DNA of 64,000 nucleotides from UBA6168 sp964573725 (GTDB taxonomy: Bacteria; Bacteroidota; Bacteroidia; Chitinophagales; Saprospiraceae). Within the stretch, counting starts at the first letter, position 1. Each line of letters opens with the position of its first letter. Below are positions 8,806-16,788 of this stretch, in pieces. The stretch lies in NCBI GenBank assembly GCA_964573725.1, contig CAZNLJ010000010.1, forward strand, positions 62,001 through 126,000, given 5' to 3'. A program made the translations under genes and the position numbers. The notes under the pieces are model-generated. The model was not told the origin of the DNA and did not search any database. It saw nothing but the letters and a program-made list of their open reading frames with translations.

Positions 8806-9726
8806 TCATCCGACCGCGGATGCGTAACGGTCCATCCAGCGGTTGAACCAGGTCTTGCGGATGCCGCTTTCGTACACGAATATGGTCGCCAACGTACAGC
8901 ATGCTCCCAGGAGCACATCGATGAGATAATGGTGTCGGGTGTAGACGGCCGCCCACCAAATACCGGCTAAAATTATCAAAAACAACCAACTGGTGAATCG
9001 TAATTTCTTCTTTAGGCCGAAATAAAATGTCAACAAGGGGTAGGCGGCGTGGAGGGATGGGATCGCTGCGAAAACATTGGCGTTCCGGCTGTACATGTCG
9101 TGAAACAAGGTGATGCCCAGCAAACGGTCGAACTGCGCCAAGCCCGCCTCGTGTCCGGGGATATCGAAATTTTCCAGGAAACCGTACTGCTCCACGTACC
9201 AGGGTGGGGCCGCCGGGTAAAGATAGTAGAGCAGGAATCCGAAGAGATTGACCAAGAGGAAGGACAGGGAAAAATCCAGCAGCAGCCGACGGTCCCGAAA
9301 GAACAGCCAACCGGCGAACAAGAGCGGTACGGGCACCCAACACAAATAGAAGATACCGGCAAGCAGGTCTGCAACCGGATGCGTATGCACCGCGAAATAT
9401 TCGTTCAGGGTGACCCGCTCCCCGCCGTAGGGGAAGCCGAAGAGCATTTTCTCCACTTCATAAGGCTCGCGGATATGGACCGGATTCAAGGTGTAATTGG
9501 GGAAAATCCGCATCGAGTCGTACAAGACCCAATAAATTGCGAAGAAAAAGAGGGCCAGGACGACTTTCCGCGACAAGCCGTTCCCAAAGTACAGGCCCAG
9601 GCACAATCCGGTGAACAGGAAATGGTCGTTCCGAACCCCTATTCCGAAAGTGACCCAGGCCATATAGACCGCCGCCAGGCCCAACGCCGTCCAGCCAACC
9701 CGCCTTGGAAATCTTTCAAATGCCAT
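8806..9726 (-). CDS. PAP2_3/AUR1-like membrane protein, candidate sphingolipid headgroup transferase
   Basis: About 306 residues with six to seven hydrophobic helices. The motif LYYLYPAAPPWYVEQ (about 180) and the pair IPSLHAAYPLL (about 240) and YTRHHYLIDVLLG (about 275) correspond to the conserved regions of the PAP2_3/AUR1 group, with catalytic-type histidines in SLHA and RHHYLID. Fungal and protozoan members are inositol phosphorylceramide or sphingomyelin synthases; other bacterial members are lipid phosphatases. It is the first gene of the minus-strand unit leading into spt (93-base gap), which suggests headgroup transfer to, or removal from, ceramide. The start is taken at the Met before AFERF (9726); an upstream in-frame ATG at 9813 adds a non-hydrophobic 29-residue extension. 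Confidence 0.75.
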   Translation of the reverse strand: MAFERFPRRVGWTALGLAAVYMAWVTFGIGVRNDHFLFTGLCLGLYFGNGLSRKVVLALFFFAIYWVLYDSMRIFPNYTLNPVHIREPYEVEKMLFGFPYGGERVTLNEYFAVHTHPVADLLAGIFYLCWVPVPLLFAGWLFFRDRRLLLDFSLSFLLVNLFGFLLYYLYPAAPPWYVEQYGFLENFDIPGHEAGLAQFDRLLGITLFHDMYSRNANVFAAIPSLHAAYPLLTFYFGLKKKLRFTSWLFLIILAGIWWAAVYTRHHYLIDVLLGACCTLATIFVYESGIRKTWFNRWMDRYASAVG

Positions 9727-10068
9727 CTTCCCGAAAATATGCCTCCGCGCTTGCGGGCTCCGGAAAAACGGGGATTCCCGCTCCGGCGACCCACCAAACC
9801 CCGAAATTAACAAAACATTCGGTTTCTGGTTTTGGCTGCCGCATGTGGCCGGTATCCGTTCCTTATTCCGGCGCCATGAAACCCTTCCGTCCTAAAATCC
9901 TGTTTTATTGCCATCCTGTGGCCTCCTGGCGACACAAAAGGATTGCATTTTGCGTTTCAAACACTTGACGCCCTTCCTTTGTTGTTTTTGCATCGGTCGG
10001 AGGCGGCCGTCAATCAGTCCCGGGCCCTGTTCGCATAGAACACAAGGCCTCATCGAATCCAAGTACCT
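9727..10068. other. Divergent intergenic region, sphingolipid operon / CtpA-like protease
   Basis: About 340 bases between divergent genes, AT-richer around 9800-9960. It must hold promoters for both sides, but no complete -33/-7 pair was recognised. No RNA gene was seen. Confidence 0.5.
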
Positions 10069-11727
10069 ATGAAATATCGTATGACCCGTCGTTCCACCTG
10101 GCGTTGGCTTGCTTTCGCCACGCTTTCCGTACTCTTCCTGTCGGCCGTGCCGTTCGGACAGGTTCCCGCCAATTATTTCGAAATCGCGAAGAACCTGGAA
10201 TTGTTCGCCAACCTCTACAAGGAGGTCAACACCTACTATGTGGATGAGGTCGACCCGGCCCGGCTGATGAAGACCGGCGTCGATGCCATGTTGGAATCCC
10301 TCGACCCTTACACCAACTACATCACGGAAAGCCAGATCGAAGGCTACCGGTATATCACGGAAGGCCGCTACAACGGTATCGGTGCCGATGTACGGATCAT
10401 CGACAGCCTGCCTACCGTCGTCGCCCCCTACCAGGGCGCACCGGCCCAGGTCGCCGGTCTCAAGGCCGGGGACCAGGTGGTCTCCATCGACGGCCGGGAT
10501 ACCCGGGGGCGGACGGCCGATGACATCGGCGCCGTCCTGAAAGGATATCCGGGCTCCGAAGTGGTGCTCGAAATCCGCCGCCCCGGAGAGGAAAAATCAC
10601 GCAAGTTCACCCTGGTAAGGGACGAGGTCAACGTCCCCAACGTCCCGTATGCCGACCTCGTCGCCGACCAGGTCGGTTATATCGCCCTGACCACCTTTAC
10701 CCGGGATGCCGGCAGGAATGTCGCCAGGGCGCTGGAAGACCTCAAGGTCGAGCAGCCCGACCTGAAGGGCGTCATCCTCGACCTGCGCGACAATGGCGGC
10801 GGCCTGCTCGCGGAAGCGGTCAATGTGACCAACGTCTTTGTGCCGAAGAACGAACTCGTCGTCTCCACCAAAGGAAAGGTCACGGATTGGGACAAGACCT
10901 TCAAGACGCTCAATCCGCCCGTCGACCTCTCCGTCCCGCTCATCGTCCTGATCAACGGCCAATCCGCCTCGGCCTCCGAAATCGTCTCCGGGTCCATCCA
11001 GGACCTGGACCGCGGACTGCTCATCGGCCAGGATTCCTACGGAAAGGGTCTGGTACAAAACACCCGTGATATCGGCTATAATGCCAAAGTGAAACTCACG
11101 ACCGCCAAATACTACATCCCCAGCGGCCGCTGTATCCAGGCCATCGAATACAAACAGGGGGCGCCCGCCCGGATTGCGGACGACAAACGCACCGCTTTCC
11201 GGACCCGCAACGGCCGCGAGGTCTTCGACGGCGGCGGTGTACGCCCCGATATCCTGCTCGACCTCGACGCGGAAAGCGACATCCTCCGGACCCTCGATGA
11301 CAATTTCTTCATCTTCAACTTCGCTACGGAGTGGACGCTCCGCCACCCGGCTCCCGCCAATGCCGCCGACTTCCGCTTCGAACACTGGAACGAATTCCTC
11401 CTGTTCCTCGAACAACGCCGATTCGACTACGATACCGATGCCGAAAAACTCCTGGAAGATTTCCGCGCTTCCGCCCAAAAGGCCGGTTATCTGTCCGAAA
11501 CGGATTTCGCATCCCTGGAATCCCGCATCATCCAAGCGAAAAAACAAGAGCTGGAGAAATACAGGCCCGTCATCACCAATATGATCGAAAAGGAAATCGC
11601 CAGCCGGTATTTCTTCGAAAAGGGCCGTATCGAGATCGGCCTCCGCAACGATCCGGAAATCGCCAACGCCCTGCAACTTTTCGACCGGCCGGATACGTTC
11701 CGCTCGCACTTGCAGCCGCGTGGATGA
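10069..11727 (+). CDS. S41 family C-terminal processing protease (CtpA/Prc-type)
   Basis: 552 residues. An N-terminal hydrophobic segment (about 12-28) acts as signal or anchor. A PDZ domain spans about 95-185 (GIGADVRIID, then GLKAGDQVVSIDG). The S41 peptidase core follows, with Ser301 in QSASASE, Lys326 in YGKGLVQ and Gln330. The 25- and 4-residue spacing equals the Ser-Lys-Gln triad of B. subtilis CtpB. A C-terminal helical extension (about 400-552) is typical of Bacteroidota homologues. It should cleave periplasmic proteins near their C-termini, processing or degrading envelope proteins. It is transcribed alone and divergently from the sphingolipid operon. Confidence 0.9.
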   Translation: MKYRMTRRSTWRWLAFATLSVLFLSAVPFGQVPANYFEIAKNLELFANLYKEVNTYYVDEVDPARLMKTGVDAMLESLDPYTNYITESQIEGYRYITEGRYNGIGADVRIIDSLPTVVAPYQGAPAQVAGLKAGDQVVSIDGRDTRGRTADDIGAVLKGYPGSEVVLEIRRPGEEKSRKFTLVRDEVNVPNVPYADLVADQVGYIALTTFTRDAGRNVARALEDLKVEQPDLKGVILDLRDNGGGLLAEAVNVTNVFVPKNELVVSTKGKVTDWDKTFKTLNPPVDLSVPLIVLINGQSASASEIVSGSIQDLDRGLLIGQDSYGKGLVQNTRDIGYNAKVKLTTAKYYIPSGRCIQAIEYKQGAPARIADDKRTAFRTRNGREVFDGGGVRPDILLDLDAESDILRTLDDNFFIFNFATEWTLRHPAPANAADFRFEHWNEFLLFLEQRRFDYDTDAEKLLEDFRASAQKAGYLSETDFASLESRIIQAKKQELEKYRPVITNMIEKEIASRYFFEKGRIEIGLRNDPEIANALQLFDRPDTFRSHLQPRG

Positions 11728-11926
11728 TTACCGATGGCCGGACGTCGCAACCGTCGCACCGCTGCGGCTCGTCGTACCTCCGGCCATGTCATGCCCCCCT
11801 CGCAAACATGCCGACCGGCCTTACCCCCTCGGGATGCCGGCCGGCCCCGGCATCCGGTCGCCTTGCGATTCCGGCAACTGACAAAACTCAATCCGACCCG
11901 GCCGCCGCTTATCTGTCCGAACATCC

Positions 11927-11934
11927 TATATTTG
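11927..11934 (+). promoter_or_regulatory. Candidate -7 element for homogentisate dioxygenase
   Basis: TATATTTG fits TAnnTTTG and ends 60 bases before the ATG at 11995. No convincing -33 TTG was seen. Confidence 0.45.
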
Positions 11935-11994
11935 TACCATACGGCTCCGCTTCATGCCGTCCCTCGCGACTACCTAACCAAACGATTTTCCGCC

Positions 11995-13179
11995 ATGCAT
12001 TACCATTCCCTCGGGCAGGTCCCGCCCAAACGACACACCCAATTCCGCAAACCGGACGGTGGGCTATACCACGAGGAACTTTTTTCCACGGAAGGTTTCA
12101 GTGACCTGTACGCCTTGTTGTACCATTGCCATCCTCCCACCCAAATCGTCCAGGTGGGGGAACCTTACAGCGCCGAACCCACCCTGGTGAACGACCGGCA
12201 ACTCAAGCACCGAAGCCTCAAGGGCTTCCGGATAGAACCGGAGGAGGATTACCTGCACAGCCGGAAACCTGTACTCGTCAATGACGATTGTAAGATCAGC
12301 CTCGCCGCACCCCGGCGAAGCATGTCGGGCTACTTTTTCAAAAATGCGGACGCCGACGAGGTCATCTTCGTACACATCGGCAAAGGCACCCTCCACACCG
12401 CCTACGGCAATATCCCCTTCGCCTACGGGGATTACCTGGTCATCCCGCGCGGAACCACCTACCAACTCTCCTTCCAGGACGAAAACAACCGGCTGTTCAT
12501 CGTCGAAAGCACCAGCCCCGTCGTCACCCCGAAAAAATACCGCAACAGCTTCGGCCAACTCATGGAACACGCGCCCTTTTGTGAAAGGGACATCCGCAAG
12601 CCCCAAGACCTGGTGACACACGACGAACAAGGCGAATTCCTCTTCTACATCAAGAAACAGGACCGCATCTATCCATACTACTACCTCAGCCATCCATTCG
12701 ACCTGGTCGGGTGGGACGGTTACGTCTATCCTTACGCTTTTTCCATCCATAACTTCGAACCGATCACCGGCCGGCTGCATATGCCGCCGCCCATCCACCA
12801 GACGTTCGAGACCCGCGGTTTTGTCATCTGCTCCTTCTGCCCCCGACTCTACGATTACCATCCCCTCGCGATTCCGGCTCCCTACAACCACAGCAACATC
12901 GACAGCGATGAGGTCCTCTATTATGTCGACGGCGATTTCATGAGCCGTAAGCACGTCGAACGCGGGATGATCACCCTCCACCCCGGCGGCATACCGCATG
13001 GTCCGCATCCCGGAACCGTGGAAAAAAGCATCGGCGCCCGGGAAACCCACGAACTCGCCGTCATGGTGGACACGTTCAAACCGCTCCGGATGACCACCCA
13101 TGCCGTGGAAATCGAGGACAAGGATTATTTCCTGAGCTGGCTGCCGTCCCAGCCCGCCCGACCGGAACATGCCGGCTGA
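11995..13179 (+). CDS. hmgA: Homogentisate 1,2-dioxygenase
   Basis: 394 residues from the ATG of MHYHSLGQ; the reading frame is open upstream to 11734, but that stretch looks non-coding. The protein is a cupin-type extradiol-like dioxygenase. APYNHSNIDSDEVLYYVDGDF (about 295-315) carries a metal-binding His and Glu, and HPGGIPHGPHPG (about 325-336) is a strong signature of this family. It opens the ring of homogentisate to maleylacetoacetate in tyrosine/phenylalanine catabolism, using Fe(II) in the cytoplasm. No other gene of the pathway (hpd, fahA) lies beside it in this window. Confidence 0.88.
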   Translation: MHYHSLGQVPPKRHTQFRKPDGGLYHEELFSTEGFSDLYALLYHCHPPTQIVQVGEPYSAEPTLVNDRQLKHRSLKGFRIEPEEDYLHSRKPVLVNDDCKISLAAPRRSMSGYFFKNADADEVIFVHIGKGTLHTAYGNIPFAYGDYLVIPRGTTYQLSFQDENNRLFIVESTSPVVTPKKYRNSFGQLMEHAPFCERDIRKPQDLVTHDEQGEFLFYIKKQDRIYPYYYLSHPFDLVGWDGYVYPYAFSIHNFEPITGRLHMPPPIHQTFETRGFVICSFCPRLYDYHPLAIPAPYNHSNIDSDEVLYYVDGDFMSRKHVERGMITLHPGGIPHGPHPGTVEKSIGARETHELAVMVDTFKPLRMTTHAVEIEDKDYFLSWLPSQPARPEHAG

Positions 13180-13240
13180 ACGCACCGGCCGGATGCGCAA
13201 ATCATGCGGTCGAAGGTCCATATCTTCCCCTGCCGGTCCT

Positions 13241-13248
13241 TATCTTTG
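13241..13248 (+). promoter_or_regulatory. Candidate -7 element upstream of ybaB
   Basis: TATCTTTG fits TAnnTTTG, 162 bases before the YbaB start at 13411. The distance is long and no -33 partner was identified, so this is weak. Confidence 0.3.
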
Positions 13249-13410
13249 TCCGACCGGTGGCCCGACCCTTGCGGGTACCGGCCTTCCGTGACCGGATCAC
13301 ACCCATAACGAAAGGTTCTTGCCCCAACCTTTGGCCCGGGGGCGGTGCATACGCGGTGCCGTACCGTCTCCGCCCCGGAACCCGGGGCAAGGACCTGAAA
13401 AACACTTGTC

Positions 13411-13722
13411 ATGTTCGGAGATTTGTTGGGCAACGTACAACAGCAACAGGAAGACCTCCGCCGGGAGTTGGCGGGCACCCTCGTCGAGGAATGGTCCGCG
13501 GACCGCAGGATCCACATCAAGGCCAATGCCAACCGCGAAATCATCGATATCGGAATCGACCCTTCCCTCCTGGCTCCGGACTCGGTGGATGAACTGCAGG
13601 ACCTTTTGGTAATCACCCTGAACAAAGCCCTGCAACAGGCTTCGCAGGCAGAAAAGACCGCCGCCCAGCGGATGATCACCAACCTGCTGCCCGGCGGCAT
13701 GGGGGGATTGTTCAATCCCTGA
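13411..13722 (+). CDS. YbaB/EbfC family nucleoid-associated protein
   Basis: 103 residues, the usual family length. An N-terminal helix is rich in Gln/Glu (GNVQQQQEDLRREL). The central strand region RIHIKANANREIIDIGIDPSLL is the family hallmark, followed by a helical DELQDLLVITLNKALQQA segment and a Gly/Met-rich tail (LLPGGMGGLF). YbaB dimers bind DNA and affect nucleoid organisation and expression. In many bacteria ybaB lies with recR and dnaX; here recR is 22 kb away and holB-like DNA polymerase delta prime 44 kb away. Confidence 0.88.
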   Translation: MFGDLLGNVQQQQEDLRRELAGTLVEEWSADRRIHIKANANREIIDIGIDPSLLAPDSVDELQDLLVITLNKALQQASQAEKTAAQRMITNLLPGGMGGLFNP

Positions 13723-13739
13723 CGCCGCGACCGCAAACC

Positions 13740-15818
13740 TTACCAGGACAACAGCCGGCCGATGGCGGCGGATACCTTCGCAGCGGAAGGAATGGCCGTC
13801 CGCTCCAGGATTTCGTTCAAAGGGATGGCGGGAATTTCCGCCGCCCCGACCACCGTGACGGGCGCGTCCAACCAGGTGAAGCATTGTTCCTGTATCCGCC
13901 CGGCCAACGCTTGTGCGAAACCGTGATGGACCGGTTCCTCCGTGACGACCAGACAGCGGCCGTGGTCCATGACCGCCCGGAAGATTCCTTCCTCATCCAA
14001 GGGGTGCAGGGTACGCAGATCCAAGACCGACACCCGGCCCGCATGTTGCTCCGCCGCCTTCAGCGACCAGTGCACCCCCATCCCATAGGTCACCAGGACC
14101 AGTGCCTTGCCCTGTTCGATGGCAGGGGCCTCCGCAGACAAAACCATCCGGGAAAGGCCGAAGGGCAGGATGTAATCTTCGGCGGGCGGTACGCTCCTGG
14201 CTGTTTCCGTACCGGGCACCTTGGACCAGTAAAGCCCTTTGTGTTCGAAGATGACCACCGGATTCGGATCGTGGTAGGCGGCTTTGATCAGGCCTTTCAG
14301 GTCCGCCCCGTTGCTGGGGTAGGCGATTTTTATCCCCCGGATATTGGCAATAACCGACTCCACGCTGGAGGAATGGTAGGGCCCGCCGCTTCCGTAAGCT
14401 CCGATGGGTACCCGCAGTATCATGCTGACGGGCCATTTCCCGTTGCTTAGGTAACAGGAGCGGCTGACTTCGGTAAACAATTGGTTCAGCCCCGGCCAAA
14501 TGTAATCTGCGAACTGGACCTCGACGATAGGTTTCAGCCCGACCGCACTCATGCCGACCGTGCTGCCGACGATGAACGCCTCCTGGATGGGCGTGTTGAA
14601 TACCCGGTGGTGGCCGAATTTATCCGCCAAGGTGGCCGCCTCCCGAAAGACACCGCCCAGTCGCGCCCCGACGTCCTGACCATAGCACAAACACGCCGGA
14701 TCCGCCCGCATCAGCTCTTCCACAGCTTGCAGGGCACAATCCACCATGACCTTCTGGCCGACACCTGCCGGCTCGCGCTCCCCTTGTTCCGCAATGACCG
14801 GCGTAGGTGCGAAGACGTGGGTATGGAGGTCGTCCGGCGTAGGATCCGGTGCCGACAAGGCGAGGTCGAAATCGACCCGGACCTGCGCCCGGGCCTCCGC
14901 TTCCATCGCCGAGAGCTCGGCGGCTGGGTGACCGATATCCAACAACTGGGTCCGCAACCGCGGAAATGGGTCCCGCTGCCGGTGAAGCTCCAAATCGTCC
15001 CGGTACCATTCCTTCCGCACCCCGGAGGTATGGTGGTGCAGGAGCGGCACGTCGGCGTGTACCAGGAAGGGGCGCCGCTCCCGACGAATGGTTTCCAGTA
15101 CTTCTCCCAAGACTTGGTAACAGGCGAGGAAATCGGTACCGTCCACCCTGCGGACGGATAGTCCCCGAAACCCGCCTGCGTACTCCGCCGCATCCTGGGC
15201 CCGGATTTCCTCCGCTTTGGCGGAAATGTCCCATCCGTTGTCCTGGACCAGATACAGGATGGGCAATTGCCGCAGCGCCGCCATCTGGAAGGCTTCCGCC
15301 ACCTCGCCTTCCGTGACGGAGGCGTCACCCAGGGAACAAACGGACACAGAGGCCGCACCGCCTGCCCCGGCGGCCGGCACGCCGGAGGCCAGCCGATCGA
15401 GATACTGGAGCCCCATGGCCAATCCGGTCGCCGGAATGGCCTGCATACCGGTGGCAGACGATTGGTGGGGGATCCTCGGCTTGTCCGGATCGTTCAGGCT
15501 GGGATGGACGTAATAGCTCCTGCCTCCGGAAAACGGATCGTCCCGTTTGGCCAGCAACTGAAGCATCAGGTCGTAAGGCCGGAGACCGATGGCCAGCAGC
15601 AAGGCTTCATCCCGGTAGTAGGGCGATACCCAGTCGCAGGCTTCCAGCTGAAGCCCCAGGGCCAATTGCACGGCCTCATGCCCCCGGGCGGTGGCATGCA
15701 CATATTTGGAGACCGTCCGAAACTCCGCCTCGTACAAGTCCGTCATCGCGACCGATGTGGCCATCAGCCGGAACGCCTTTTCCAAAACCGCCCGCTCCGG
15801 TAAATGCTGTTGCTTCAT
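13740..15818 (-). CDS. 2-oxoacid dehydrogenase E1, fused alpha and beta subunits
   Basis: 692 residues from the Met of MKQQHLPERAV (15818); the frame continues upstream to 16088 but overlaps the enoyl-CoA hydratase gene and is not credible. The N-terminal half is the thiamine-diphosphate-binding alpha subunit, with GDASVTEGEVAEAF and, after the usual spacing, QDNGWDIS (about 160-195). The C-terminal half (about 340-692) is the beta subunit, with FNTPIQEAFIVGSTVGMS, EVQFADYIWPGLNQL and GAYGSGGPYHS. The best guess is the E1 of the branched-chain 2-oxoacid (2-oxoisovalerate) dehydrogenase complex, giving branched-chain acyl-CoA. Pyruvate as substrate is possible. The stop of the hydratase lies 20 bases upstream, implying one operon. 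Confidence 0.85.
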   Translation of the reverse strand: MKQQHLPERAVLEKAFRLMATSVAMTDLYEAEFRTVSKYVHATARGHEAVQLALGLQLEACDWVSPYYRDEALLLAIGLRPYDLMLQLLAKRDDPFSGGRSYYVHPSLNDPDKPRIPHQSSATGMQAIPATGLAMGLQYLDRLASGVPAAGAGGAASVSVCSLGDASVTEGEVAEAFQMAALRQLPILYLVQDNGWDISAKAEEIRAQDAAEYAGGFRGLSVRRVDGTDFLACYQVLGEVLETIRRERRPFLVHADVPLLHHHTSGVRKEWYRDDLELHRQRDPFPRLRTQLLDIGHPAAELSAMEAEARAQVRVDFDLALSAPDPTPDDLHTHVFAPTPVIAEQGEREPAGVGQKVMVDCALQAVEELMRADPACLCYGQDVGARLGGVFREAATLADKFGHHRVFNTPIQEAFIVGSTVGMSAVGLKPIVEVQFADYIWPGLNQLFTEVSRSCYLSNGKWPVSMILRVPIGAYGSGGPYHSSSVESVIANIRGIKIAYPSNGADLKGLIKAAYHDPNPVVIFEHKGLYWSKVPGTETARSVPPAEDYILPFGLSRMVLSAEAPAIEQGKALVLVTYGMGVHWSLKAAEQHAGRVSVLDLRTLHPLDEEGIFRAVMDHGRCLVVTEEPVHHGFAQALAGRIQEQCFTWLDAPVTVVGAAEIPAIPLNEILERTAIPSAAKVSAAIGRLLSW

Positions 15819-15838
15819 ATCCGTACTTTGGTGTGGGT

Positions 15839-16612
15839 TCAGTCCTTCTTTCGGAAAGCGTCGATGGCCGCCCTGGTGAAAGGGGACAAGACGAGCGATC
15901 CGCTGATGGCTGCCCGTTCGTCGAGCAAACGGTCCCAATGGTCCGTTCCCTCCCAACAGACTTCCTTCAGTTGCCGCAAGGCCTCCGACGGATATCCGGC
16001 GAGGGTACGGGCCAGTTCGGCCAGGGCCCGGTCCATATCCTCCACCGTATCGTAGACCCCTGCATACAAGCCCTTGGTGCAGGCCCAATCCGCGGATTGC
16101 CAGGCATGGGCATCCAGGGCGAGTTGGCTGTAGGCGGATATTCCCATCTTCCGGACAACCGCCGGACCGATGACAAAGGGGCCTATGCCCAGGGCCAGTT
16201 CACTCAACCGGATGGCAGCCCACCGGGTGGCCAGGCAATGGTCCGCCGCGGCGGCCAATCCGACTCCGCCGCCGACCGCCTTCCCCTGCACCCGGGCCAG
16301 GATGATCTTCGGACTGGTCCGCATGGCATTGATGACCTTTGCAAATCCCTGGAAAAACCGCTTGCCGTCTTCCTGGTCCGCTACGGCGGAAAGTTCCGCG
16401 AAACTGGCACCTGCACAGAACGCCCGGTCGCCGGCACTGCGCAGCACCAGCACACCCACGGCTGGGTCCGCCCCGGCTGAGCGGATGGCCCGTTCGAGGT
16501 CCGATAACAATTTTCCGGGAAGGGAATTGTGGGCTGGATGGGAAAATTCGACGGTGGCAATACGGTCCTCTACCGTGAGGCGTATTTCCCCTTGGTTGTT
16601 CATTGTCGACAT
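15839..16612 (-). CDS. Enoyl-CoA hydratase/isomerase family protein
   Basis: 257 residues from MSTMNNQGEIRL (16612); the Met at 16603 is an alternative. This is a crotonase fold. The oxyanion-hole segments are RAFCAGASFAEL (about 66-77) and GKAVGGGVGLAAAAD (about 110-124), and a candidate catalytic Glu lies in RLSELALGIGPF (about 137-148). The substrate cannot be fixed from sequence. Its position just ahead of the fused E1 dehydrogenase suggests branched-chain acyl-CoA breakdown, for example methylglutaconyl-CoA or a similar enoyl-CoA. The longer reading frame reaching 16861 is unlikely to be the true start because the added residues are non-homologous-looking and basic. Confidence 0.85.
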   Translation of the reverse strand: MSTMNNQGEIRLTVEDRIATVEFSHPAHNSLPGKLLSDLERAIRSAGADPAVGVLVLRSAGDRAFCAGASFAELSAVADQEDGKRFFQGFAKVINAMRTSPKIILARVQGKAVGGGVGLAAAADHCLATRWAAIRLSELALGIGPFVIGPAVVRKMGISAYSQLALDAHAWQSADWACTKGLYAGVYDTVEDMDRALAELARTLAGYPSEALRQLKEVCWEGTDHWDRLLDERAAISGSLVLSPFTRAAIDAFRKKD

Positions 16613-16788
16613 GGTAGGGCTGTTTTGGCAAATATCTGCAAAAACGTATCCAGTAGGGGCCTTGCGCTCCCGTTTTCCGTCCCGATTGTGGGAAGATATC
16701 CTTGTACCGCCCCATGGACCGGTGCTTGTCCGCCTCCCGGCGCCTATCTCCGCCGACGGCCGCGAGGGCCTGCAACGCCCTCCTCTTG

